Origin: Ustulina deusta | Lineage: Eukaryota; Ascomycota; Sordariomycetes; Xylariales; Xylariaceae | Length of the DNA stretch: 64,000 nucleotides | Direction: 5' to 3' | Assembly (NCBI GenBank): GCA_023159155.1 | Contig: JAJNNX010000003.1 | Coordinates: 868,001-932,000 of the forward strand | Part shown: positions 27,716 through 39,115 of the stretch, one piece after another | Layout: every line of letters begins with the position of its first letter | Numbering within the stretch: position 1 is the first letter of the stretch | Notes under the pieces: generated by a model | The model's input: the letters and a program-made list of their open reading frames with translations, nothing else | The model's database searches: none | What the model was told of the DNA's origin: nothing | Program-made: the position numbers and the translations under genes

Positions 27716-27962
27716 TATTATAATTAGTCGAATAAAACTTTTATAGCTAGTTTATTAATACTATAAATAAAAACTCTAAGCTAAAAAAAAAAAAAAAAAA
27801 AAAAAAAATCAAAGTTTACAAAATAAATAAATAGATATGGACTCTATGTGTGTAGCTGCAGAGTTAGGTTGGTCCGTGCGCAGACTTCCTATCTTATTGC
27901 TATATAGGTCTGAAATCTTTGCAGGTCTCGCCAAGACTGTACAGACTGTACTAACCGTTATA
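27716..27962 (-). repeat. Element C1 5' LTR (right copy)
   Basis: 247 bp. Less decayed at its right end, keeping GTAGCTGCAGAGTTAGG, GTCCGTGCGCAGACTTCC and ACTAACCGTTATA. Followed by target ATAAG. Confidence 0.9.
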
Positions 27963-28789
27963 ATAAGTACTAATTATAAATAGTTTTGCTAATATTAAGT
28001 TTTATATTTATTATTTTTAGGATATTTTTATAAGAGGCATTAGTAATACTATTATTTAAGCTTTACGGACTATAGTTTATATTATGTTGTTTTTTTATTG
28101 CTTAAAAAAAAAAAAATTTTTTTTTAAGCTTTTTGTTATTTTATAGCAAGATTAATACTTTTTAAAGTAGTTAAGTTTTTATATTATTAGTTCTAAGGCC
28201 TTTTAAGCATATAAAAATATTTTATAATCTTTTTATTAATATATTATAAATTTATAATTTATGCTTAAATAGTGTTTAAATGTTTTATTTTATAGATTTC
28301 TTTTTAAGTAGTAAGTCTTTGATTTTTTTTAAAAACTAATATATTTTGCTAATTTTTTTAGCTATGTTTAAAAAGCTTATATAATTTGAGCTATTTTAAA
28401 AAAGTTGTTTATTTTAGTATAAGTAAAGTTTTTATAAGTCTATTAGCAATTATATTATTAATAGGTATATATTCTATTATAATAGTTTTATTTTTAATTT
28501 TTTAGTATAACTAATAGTTATAAATATTAATATATTATAATTTAGTACGTAATAAAGCTACTTTTTTTATAACAAGCTTTATAGTTTGCTAATTATTATA
28601 TTATATTTATATTTATTAATTTTATAGTATTACTTTAAGCTTATTTATAAGCTAGTTAATAAATATTGCTTTTTTAATTGTTTGGGCTAAAGTTAAAAGC
28701 TTTGCTTTAGTTATAAATGTAGTGATTATATTTTGTTTATTAGTTTGCTAGTAGATTATTTTTTTAAAAAGTTTTATAATATAGGTTTA

Positions 28790-29032
28790 TATAAAAGGAT
28801 TCAGCCGAATGGGCAGGAAATACTGTTTATTAACTAACTTAGGGAAAAAAAAGAGAAAAGAAGACTCTGCGAGAGCAGAGTCTTCGTGGCTATATAGCTA
28901 TTAACGTACTGCTAACGCGGAGTTCCGACGCACTTCTCCGACGCACTTCCGTGAGGAGTTCTATGAGTTCCGGCGGAGGTCCGGAACTTCCATTAATCGG
29001 CAAGGCTCTCAAGGCTAGCCTTGCCTGTAACA
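28790..29032. mobile_element. Element F: solo LTR with almost no RIP
   Basis: A 243-bp segment of balanced composition standing alone in almost pure A/T. It starts TATAAAAGG (probably from TGTAAAAGG) and ends CCTGTAACA, and the two ends are near-inverted repeats. It is flanked by a perfect GTTTA duplication at 28785-28789 and 29033-29037. No internal region or partner LTR is present, so it is a solo LTR left by LTR-LTR recombination. It contains the hairpin AGACTCTGCGAGAGCAGAGTCT at 28862-28883 and two direct CCGACGCACTTC words. Which end is 5' is not decided. Its survival fits either a young insertion or a length below the size RIP acts on in Neurospora. Confidence 0.82.
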
Positions 29033-30240
29033 GTTTAGAAGCTTTTTTAGTTAAGGGTATTATTTGCAAAAGATATATTACTAGCTACTATAAAGTTATT
29101 TTTATTTTTAAATTGTAATATATAGTATTATATAAAAAGTAGATATAATAAAAGCTTATTAATAGTTTAATAGTGCTTAAAAAAAAGATTATAGTTGAAT
29201 TATATAAGTTTAAAGATTTTAAATATTATATTTAAGCATATTATTATTATAGTATATAAAATTGATTTTGTTTTTTATTAGTAGCGCTTAATATTAGTAA
29301 GTATAGAGATTTTTTTATATAAAAAGAACTTTTAAGTTTTTATTAAAGTAGTTATATAAGCTATAGCTATAGTATTTTATAGTTTAGCGATCTTTTTAAT
29401 ATAAGAGGCTTATAAAAGCTAAAAAAGGTTTTTTTTTTTGTTTTTGATTACTTTAATGCTTAGGAACTATTATAGGTCTTTATTTCTAGTAAAGTTATAA
29501 TATATTTTAAGTGTAGCAATTGTTTTATTTATAGTTTTTTGGTTTTTTTGCTTATATATTATAACTATATTATTAATATATATAAATAGGAGTATATTTT
29601 TTAAAGAGTAGTAGTAAAGTTTATAAAGTATTAGTTTAAAGTTTATTTTTTGTAATAATTTAGTAAGTTCTTTTTGTTATAGCAAAAAAGATTTTTAAAG
29701 CTTATATAAAGCTTGTAATAGCTTAACTATTATATTTAGCTTTTAGTAGCTTAGAAATATATATATATAAATCTTTTTATTTAATTTAGTATTTATAAAA
29801 GTATTTATAGCGTTATATTATTTAAGTTCTAGATCAAACTTAATAGCAATAATTATTAATATTTTAAAAGATTTTTTTATTAATATATTAGTATAAATAT
29901 TTTTTTAGTTATTATTTAGCTATTAATCTTTTTATATTATTAGATAAGCTTTATATTTTTTATAGTATTTATATTTATTAAACTTATAAATATAAACTTA
30001 TATATAATCTAAAATGATCTTTTTTTATAAAAAGCTTTTAGGTATTTTTTTTTAAGTATTTATTTTTTATAGCTTTGCAAGTAAATAAGTTCTATTTGTT
30101 TAAAATAATCTTTTAGCAGGTAATTTATAAGATTTTTATACTATTTTAGTAGTTATAATAAATCTTATTAGTATATTTTTTTTTTTTTGGTTTAAAAAAG
30201 TTTATAATTAAGTTTTTAAATAGCTAGTATTTAATTTAAA

Positions 30241-30520
30241 AGTTTTTTTTTTTTTATTAGTAAAGCTTTTAATAAGATTTATTAGTTATAATTAGTTGTA
30301 TAGTAACTAATAAGCTTTTTTAAAGGTTTTTTTTTTTTCTAATAAAACTTTTAATAAGATTTAATAACTATAATTAAATATATAATAAATAATAGGCTTT
30401 TTTAAAGGCCTTTTTTTTTTATTAGTAAAGCTTTTAATAAGATTTAATAGCTATAATTAGTTATATAATAGTTAATAAGCTTTTAATAAGATTTAGTAGT
30501 TATAATTAGTTATGATAAAT
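30241..30520. repeat. Tandem repeat array, about 81-bp unit, in element B
   Basis: The segment with core AAGCTTTTAATAAGATTTA, then TATAATTAGTTAT and AATAAGCTTTTTTAAAGG, recurs with core starts near 30264, 30346, 30427 and 30478. This gives periods of about 82, 81 and a shortened 51 bp. Copies differ mainly by C/T and G/A. It lies inside element B, probably in its coding part, where it may once have encoded a repeated peptide. Confidence 0.7.
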
Positions 30521-32686
30521 TTTTAAAAAGCTTTTTAGTAGTTTAGCTTTTTTATTTTTAATTATTAATTTGATATTAATAGTTGTTATTTTTTATAATC
30601 TAGCTATATTAAAGCTGGCTGTTTAATAGGTTATAATTAGAATACTAAAAGTTAATTTAGCAGAAGTTCAGTATTAATTGTTAGGTAGCTTTTTATTTAG
30701 GCTTAGATTTAGTAATTTAGTTTATAGTATTACTAAATATAGCAGGGCAGCTTTTAGATTTTATAGTAGTATTAGTAATCCGAGGGCGAATTATAAATTA
30801 GTATAAAGATAAGAGCCTTAATAGAGAACTTTTGCCTTTTTCTTTATAGGCTTGTTTTTGTTAGAATTCTTTTTGGATTTAGATTTATTAGTATTTTTAG
30901 TATTGCTTTTTAAAAGTTAGCTAATAAGCTTATTATTTTTTTGTTTGTTAGCTATATTTTTTTTAAAATTAAAAGTATTTTAATAACTAATATTATTTAT
31001 TAATACTTTATATATTTTTAGAGTTATTTTAAAAAAATTATTTTTAAACTTATTTTTATTATTATTTTTAAACTTATTTTTATTAAAAACTATATTTTTT
31101 ATTATTATAATTTTGTTTTTTTAAAAGAACTAAATATAATAGGTATTAATAAACTAATAGTTTATTAAATAGCTTATTTAAACGTTAGAGTTAAGCTTTT
31201 TATATTTTTGTTTTTTAAGTTTAGCTTTAGTAATTATAGCAAATATTATATATTTAAATATTTTTAAATAAAATATATAGAATATTTAATTATAGCTAAC
31301 AAGTTTTTATAAATTATTAAAATATAAATAGAATTTTTTATATAAAGCTTGCTAGCGATTAATTTATTTAAATGTCTAGTTATATAAGTATACTATTATT
31401 TAAACTATTTTAAGCTAAAAAAAAACAGAAAACTTATAATTATTATATATTAAACTTGCCTAATATTTAATAATATTTTTTATTTTTTTAGTTGCTTTAT
31501 TAAAATCTTAAGTATATAGTAATAAAATTTTAAAGTTTATTTTATAAGTTTGTTTTATAGTTATTATTAAGCATATAGTTTTTTGATTATTACTAGTAAT
31601 CTTATTATTATATTTTATAATTTTTATTTTAATATTATAATATATTTAAATATATTAAATATAATATTTAAAAGTTTTTTAAATAGTGCTAGTATGTTTA
31701 TTATTAGTATAATAGTTTTAAATATAGTTTAAATATTAATTAATAACTAATATAATATATTATAAACGCTTATTTTTATTAAAAATATTAAATTTATAAA
31801 AATTAATAATTAATTAGGTATTAGTTTTTATAACTTTTAAGCAAGCGTTTTATACTATTTTGTAGTAAGCTTTAGATTTATTATATATTATATAGTTTAT
31901 AGTTCGGATTTTATTATTAAAGTATAAAGTAATTGTTTTTTTTTTTATATAATTAAGCAACTATTTTAAAGGTTTAGAGCTTATATATTCTAAATATTAG
32001 TATTACTTATAAAAACTAGCTTGAAATCTAGAGTGTTTTATATAAAAGTTTAGTAAGTTTTTTTATATATAGAACATTTGTTTAGTTAGGTGTTTTAGGA
32101 AATATTTTATAATATATTAGTTATATATTTAGGTTAAAGAATATAAGGGCTTTTTTTATTAGTGTTTTAAAAGATTAGACTTGGGTTTATTATTTTAGTA
32201 TATGTTTGTTTAGTTTAGGACGTGTAAAGAAACTAGGTTAGTAGTTATATTTAAGCAAAAAGCAATATTATATAGCTAATATATAATTATGCCTTTTAAG
32301 CTTTAAGTTTTAATATTAATTTTGTTATAGTTATATATATAGATTGCGTTATTTTTTGCTAGTATTATATTATTTAAGTTAGTATTTTTTAAATATATAA
32401 ATAATTAATTTAGAGTTTATTATAATTAAGTTATATAGTTTATATATTTTAATAAGCTTTTAATTAGTAGTAAATAAGCTTGCTATTTTTGCTATAAGAA
32501 GCTTTAAAAATTAATTATTTTAAAGGTTATTTTTTAGAACTTTAAAAAAAAACTTTTTGTTATTTTTGCGCTTTTTTTATTGCTTGTTTAACGCTTTTTT
32601 TATTTGTTATATATATTTTAGCTATTTTATTAATATTTTGATTAAGTTTTTAGCTTTTTAGTTAAAGCTTTATAAATATAAGCTAG

Positions 32687-32924
32687 TGTCATAATTAGTT
32701 AAGTAAAGCTTCCATAGCTAGTTTATTAATACTATAAACAAAAACTCTAAACTAAAAAAGAAAGAAAGAAAGGAAAAAAAATCAGAGTTTATAAGGTGGG
32801 TAGATATAGACTTTATGTGTGTAGCTGCAGAGTTATAGGTTGGTCCGTGCGTAAACTTTTTATTTTATTGCTATATAGGTCTAAAATTTTTGCAGGTCTT
32901 ATTAAGACTATACTAACTATTATA
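32687..32924 (-). repeat. Element C2 3' LTR (left copy)
   Basis: 238 bp. Begins TGTCATAATTAG; the usual A run is here a purine tract of AAAG repeats. Ends CTAACTATTATA. Preceded by target GCTAG. Confidence 0.9.
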
Positions 32925-34729
32925 CTATTTTTTTTAAAAACTAAAAGTTTAGATATAGTTTTAATTTAAGGTTACTAATAATATTAGGTTTATATAGTTT
33001 TTTTATATTATATTGCTTTATTATTATTTTTATAATTATTTATAAATTTATTAGCTATTATTATATATATTTATTTTTATAATTTTATAAAAAGTTTAGA
33101 GGCTTTTTTATAGGTTTTATAAAATTAATTAAGTTTAATTAGCATATTTTTAAAATTCTAAGCTATATACTAAATATTATTAGGATTGCAACTTTTTTAA
33201 ATAATTTAGTATTACAGCTTTTTGCTTTTTTGTATATTTTTAATTGTTTAATTTATTTAATTTTAAATTTTGTTTTATTATTAATATTTTTAGTTAAAAA
33301 TAATAATTAAATTTATTAAAATAAAAAATTATTGCTTATTTTTTATAATTAGTTAATATAAAATAAGTTTTTTATTTTATAAAAGTTAGGCAAATTAAAA
33401 ATATAGCTAAATTTTTGTTTTTTTAAAATTTTAAAAAGTTTAACCGATTAGAAGTCCAGTTTAATAGTTAGTACTTATATTATAAAGTTTTTCTTTTTTA
33501 AAAAAACTTTATTTTTTATTTTAAAATCTATTAAATATTTCTTTTTATTAGCTTATAGCTTATATTGTTTTTATATAAGGGTTGCTATATTATATATTAT
33601 TTTTTAAACGTTTTAAATTTAGTAAATTAGTTTAAACGCTTATTGCTTAGTATTAAAATTTGCAATAGTTTTATTAATATTTATTATTAAAAGGTTTTAT
33701 GCTTTAATTTTTATTGCTACTTTTAGTAGTAATATATTAATTAATAAATATTATAAAAAATTATATATAAAATTTAAAGCAAAAAAATAAATATTTTAAT
33801 TATTTTAATATTTATTAATATAAAAATAAAGTTATTAATCTAGTTTTTAATTAGTTAATTTTATTACTTTTTAGGTTTAAAAATAATAAAAACTACTAAA
33901 ATAATACTTAATACTTATAAAATTATTAATTATTGCTATAAACTTAAAAATAAATAGTTTTATATTATTTAATATTTATATATTTAATATATTAAAAATT
34001 TTATATAAACTTTTATAATATTATATAGCTAGAAATTTTATAATATTTATTTTTTTACTAAATAAAGTTATAATTAAATAGCTAAATTTATTAATAAATA
34101 TTTATATATAATTATAATTTTATTAGTTAAATAATATATTTTTATTATTTATTATTATATATTACTATATTATAGCTAGTATAAATAATAAATAAAAAAA
34201 ACTAGAAGTTTTATTTTATAATATTTTATTTTTTTATAGTTATAATAATTATATATATATTATTTATAATTATATTTTAAGTAAAACTAATAATATTTTT
34301 ATTTTAAGATTTTAATGATTTTGTACTAATTTTAATATATAATAATTAAAAATATATAAGCTTTTTAAATTAAAATTATATAAAAAAAAATAGTTTTATT
34401 TAAAATAACCTTAAATATATATAGCTTTTTGTTTTTATTTTTTAGATCTTATAGCTAGTTTTTTTATTTAATTAAGTTTATTAAGTTAGTTTTTTAGAAA
34501 ATATTAAATAAAAGGTCTATAGTTAATATAAAATCTAGTATTTTATTAAGCAGAACTAATACTATTATTTTTTTTTTAGCTTTTTTAGTTTTAATTATAA
34601 AAAGCTTAGCTATTTTTTTTAATAAAATATTAATTATTATATTTTTTTATTTTAATTAGTATTAAAAAATAATATTAAAATTTAATAAAAAATTAGCTTA
34701 GTATATTTATTATATTAATAAAATCTGTT

Positions 34730-35122
34730 TATTTAAAAAATATAATAAAGCTTAATAATTAGTTATTATAAAAAACTTAGTTCTAAAAAGCTCTAAGTAG
34801 TAGTATTTTAAAGTTTATATTATTATTAAAAGTTTATAGTTTTAAATTAAGTAGGTTTATTTAATTAGTATTATTGTTTTAAAAAAATATTTTATAAGTT
34901 TTTAGCTTATATTTTTTTATTGCTACTAAATAACTTTTTTTATTATATTATATAAAATATTTATTTTTACTTATATTAGTTAGCTAGGCTTAAAAAAAAC
35001 TAAAACAAATATTTTATATATTAGTAATTTTATATATTTAAAAGTTTATTTTTATTTTAGTCCTATTATAAATAGTTTATTTTTTTTTAATAGTTAATTT
35101 AAAAAAGTAGTAATTTTATTAA
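34730..35122 (-). pseudogene. Fossil RT/RNase H junction of element C2
   Basis: This is the C2 counterpart of the C1 junction fossil, located by direct alignment of the two copies. It is further decayed: the GGAGCTCCGGG that marks the HYLEG position in C1 is here AAAGCTCTAAGTAG. Confidence 0.65.
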
Positions 35123-38100
35123 TATAATAAATAAATATATAAATATAATTATAAAGCTTAAAAAATAATTAGATCAATTTAATATTTTTAAAATTATTAA
35201 AGTTTTAATTTAAAATTGTTTAGATTTTTATAGAATTAATTTTAAATAATTAATAATAAATATATTAAAATAAAACTTTTCAGTATTTTTTTAATATTTA
35301 GCTTAATATAAATAATAAATTATTTTTTTATAATAAGTTTAGTATTATTTTTTAGTTTTAAAATAAATTAAAATATTATTTATATAAATATTTATAAATT
35401 TGTTTAGAAATTTTTAAATTTATATATTAATAAAAGCTTACTACTAAACAAGTTTTATTTTTAAACTAAATAATAAAACTTTTTATTAAAATATTTTTTT
35501 ATAAATTTAAAAAAAAATAAAATAATATAATTCTATAATTAATAATAATTAATAAAAAGTTTTAATAATATTTAGTTTTATAAAATAAATAATATTATAA
35601 TAATTAAATATAATATTATTAATATTTAAAATTAATATAATTTAATTTTTTAAATATATATTTTTTTATTAATAATTAATTATAAACTTATATTTAATTA
35701 CTTTAAGTTTAAATATAAATAAAATAAAAATAATATTTAAATTTATATTTTATTTAATAAAGTTTATAGCTAGCAGTTTATTTATAAATTTTTTTTTAAA
35801 TAAAATAAATTATATAAATATTTAATATTAATAAAGCTTAGAAATATATTTTTTATTATTAAGTTTTAGTACTATATTAAATCTTAGTTATAATAGTAGT
35901 AATATTTTAGATTTTTTTTTTTAAAAAGAATTTTTTTAGATATAATAATTAAAAAAACAAAAAGCTTTATATTAATTTTATATATTTTAAGTTTTTTTTT
36001 TTTTAAAAATAAGATCGGTTTATTATTAAAAATCTTTTATAATACTATTTAATTAATTATTTTTAAATTTTTTTAAATAATTTAATATAATTATTTTTAA
36101 TTATTATAAATTTAATTATAATAAGCTTTTTTAAAGTTTTTTTAGCTAGTTGTTTTTATTTATTCTAATACAAATAATTTTAAAAATTTTATATAATTTT
36201 TTTAATAGTAGCTTAGTTTTTTTTTTTTTTTTAAATTATTATATAGACTTTTTTTATTTTAGGTTTAAAAGTTTTAAGTTTTTTTTATATTTTTTTCATT
36301 TTAATTATTTTAATATTTAATAATATTTTTTTAATATTTAATTATATTAATTAGTATTTTTTTATATTTTTAGGTTTATATTTTATTATTTATAGTTAAA
36401 AAGTTTAATTATAATTATTAGCAAAAATTAAGCTAATAAAAATAAATTATTTAGTTAGATTAACTATTATTTTTAAGTTTTTATTAAAATATTTTATTTT
36501 ATTAATTATTTAATAATAATAATAATATTATAACTAAAATTAATAATTTAAAATATTTAGTTCTTAAATTATTAATTATTAATTTTTATAATATATATTA
36601 AATATTTATAAATTTTGTTAATTATTTTATTTTAATAATTATAAAACTTTTAAAGTTTAGTTAACTAAACTATTTTTATTTTTAATTATTATTTAATTTA
36701 TTATATAAATTTATAACTAATTATTAAAAAAATATAAGCTTTAATATTATATAAAACTAAAATTTTTATTTTAATACTATTAATTTATAATTAAATAAAT
36801 ATTTTAAAGATAATTAATTTGTTTTAATTATATATTTTAATTAAAATAAATAAAAAAACTAATAAAAAGATTTTTATTAGTTTTATTTATTTTGTAAGTT
36901 AAATAAACTACTAGAACTATTTTTATTATAGATTTTTTTTGCTAGTTAAATACTTAAGACTTTAAATTTTTAATTAAAATAGTTAACTAATAAATGCTTT
37001 TTTTTACTATAAATAAAATAGGTTTTATTATTTTAATAAAAAAAATTTTTTATAGTTAATGCTTATTTTAACTATTTTAAAATAAATATTTTAAAATTTT
37101 TAAAGTTGGCTAAAGGTTAATAAGCAGGTTTACTAAAAACTTAATTATTTAAATTAAATTTTTGTTTAATTAAATTAATAAATTTAGTTTATTAATAATT
37201 TTTATAAATTTATTTAATATTATATATTAATTTATAAAAAATATTTAAATTTATAAAAGCTTTATATAGATTTTTTCTTAAGTTTATATAAAAATAGTTC
37301 TATAATTTATATTTTTATTATAACTTAGCAAATTAATACTTTTAAGCTAAACTATTAAATATAAAAATAAACTTATTAATATTTTTATTAGCTTTATATA
37401 TATAAATTTAAAATATTTTATAAATAATAGCTATTTAATTAAAATTATAATAAACTATTAATAAAACTTAGATTATTTTAATAATATTACTAAATAATTT
37501 TTTAATTAAATAAAAATATATTTTTATTAATTTTTTGGTATATTTTTTAATTAATTTATAATATACTAAAGTTAGCTATTTTTAATTTAAAATATAATAA
37601 TATTTTTATTTAACTTTTTTATTAATTTATAAACCAAGTTATTAAATAAAGCTTTATTTTTTATAAATTTGCTAAAATTAATTTTTTATATTCTAGTTTT
37701 TTAATATAAATAAGGTTTAAAGCGTTAAAAAATAAACTAATAAAATAAAAAACAAATAAAATAATAAAACTAAAAAGTTTAAAATTAATATTTTTAAATA
37801 TATTTTTTATTATTAAATTATAATTATTTTTTAAAAATATTAAAATAAATACATAAAAAAATTAGCATTTTATTTTTTTTATTTATTAGAAAAATTTTAC
37901 TAGAACTAATATCAAATTATAAGTTTATATAACTATAATATTTTTTAATATATTTTTAAATATATTATTTATTTTAGGTTATTTTAGCTTTAGTTTAAAT
38001 TTTACTTTTTTAGGTTTTAATTTTTAATTTTTTTTAAATTTCTTTTTAAATATTAGTTTGCTTAAAACGTTTATAAAAAAGTCTTATACTTAATTTTTCT

Positions 38101-38435
38101 TTTTTTTTATAAAAATTTTTTTTTTTAAATTATTTAATAGTAAAAAGCTAGCTATATTTAAAAATTAAAATTATTCTAATTGTTTAAAAACTAGAAATAA
38201 AATAGAAATATTTAAGGTTAGGTTTTTTATAAGTTATACGTTTTTAAATAGTATAAAAATTAAAAGTTTTATTAAAATTGTATTAAAATTAAGTTTATAT
38301 TATAAAATATATAATTTTTTATATTAAATATATAATTAAAAAAAAAAGTTTATTTATATTTTATTAATTATAATAAAATAAAAAATATATATTTATTAAA
38401 TGCTTATTAATAAATAATTAGTAAGTTTAAAGTAA

Positions 38436-38496
38436 TATTATAATTAATTAAGTAAAGTTTTTATAACTAGTTTATTAATACTATAAACAAAAACTC

Positions 38497-38527
<31 letters not shown>

Positions 38528-38674
38528 GAAATCAGAGTTTATAAAGTGGGTAGATATGGACTCTATGTATATAGCTGCAGAGTTATGGGTTGGTCCGTGC
38601 ATAGACTTCCTATCTTATCGCTATATAGGTCTAGAGTCCTTACGGGTCTTGCCAAGACTGTACTGACCGTCACA
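38436..38674 (-). repeat. Element C2 5' LTR (right copy)
   Basis: 239 bp. Best preserved of the four family-C LTRs at its right end (GTCCGTGCATAGACTTCC, CTGACCGTCACA). Followed by target GCTAG. Confidence 0.9.
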
Positions 38675-38849
38675 GCTAGTAGCTCAATATATAATAATAA
38701 CTATAATATATAATATAGTTTTTTATATTTAAGTTTTTTTTTTTTTGGCTTTAGTTTTTATATTAACATAAAAACGCTTAATAGAAATATTTTTAAAGCT
38801 TTTTTTTTAATTGTTTTAATAGCTTTTATAACTATTATTAGTTTAGTAT

Positions 38850-39115
38850 TGCAGCAGGGCTAGTGCTAGCGGCCCGCTAGCAGCTGCGAATGTGGCAGTA
38901 CGCTAATTGTTAGCCGTATTCAGGCCGCCTGCGGCCCGAATCGGCTGATTTTCGGCTGCATTCAGGGGTTCGAATAGCTATAAAAGCTTTCGAACTTCTT
39001 AAAGCAACACTTACTTTAGACGTATAGTATTTATACTAGTTTTCTAGTAGTAAGCGCTCTAGTTTATTTTTGTTGTTTTTAGTTGTTTTAGTGTTAAGTT
39101 GCTTTGTCCTTTTTT
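38850..39115 (+). repeat. Element D left terminal repeat
   Basis: 266 bp, begins TGCAGCAGGGCTAGTGC. Holds the near-perfect palindrome GCTAGCGG-C-CCGCTAGC (38865-38881), a GC-rich CCGCCTGCGGCCCGAATCGG segment, the B-box-like word GGGTTCGAATAG and a TATAAAAG word right after it. Confidence 0.8.

Larger units (their letters stand above)
21880..27962 (-). mobile_element. Element C1: Ty3/gypsy LTR retrotransposon, copy 1
   Basis: LTRs at 21880-22122 and 27716-27962, perfect target duplication ATAAG at 21875-21879 and 27963-27967, total 6083 bp. Beside the left LTR the minus strand reads AGTTTTAGAAAAAGGTAG followed by TGTAACAG, a polypurine tract touching the 3' LTR. The element is therefore minus-oriented, with its 5' LTR on the right. 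A fossil RT/RNase H joint at 23935-24299 confirms strand and superfamily. The whole internal region aligns with element C2. All frames are destroyed. Confidence 0.92.
32687..38674 (-). mobile_element. Element C2: Ty3/gypsy LTR retrotransposon, copy 2 of family C
   Basis: LTRs at 32687-32924 and 38436-38674, perfect target duplication GCTAG at 32682-32686 and 38675-38679, total 5988 bp. Co-linear with C1 over its whole length and in the same orientation; most differences are C/T and G/A. It begins TGTCATAATTAGTTAAGTAA and ends TACTGACCGTCACA, giving proper TG...CA ends. The RT/RNase H fossil falls at about 34730-35122. It is about 95 bp shorter than C1 through small internal deletions. Confidence 0.92.
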
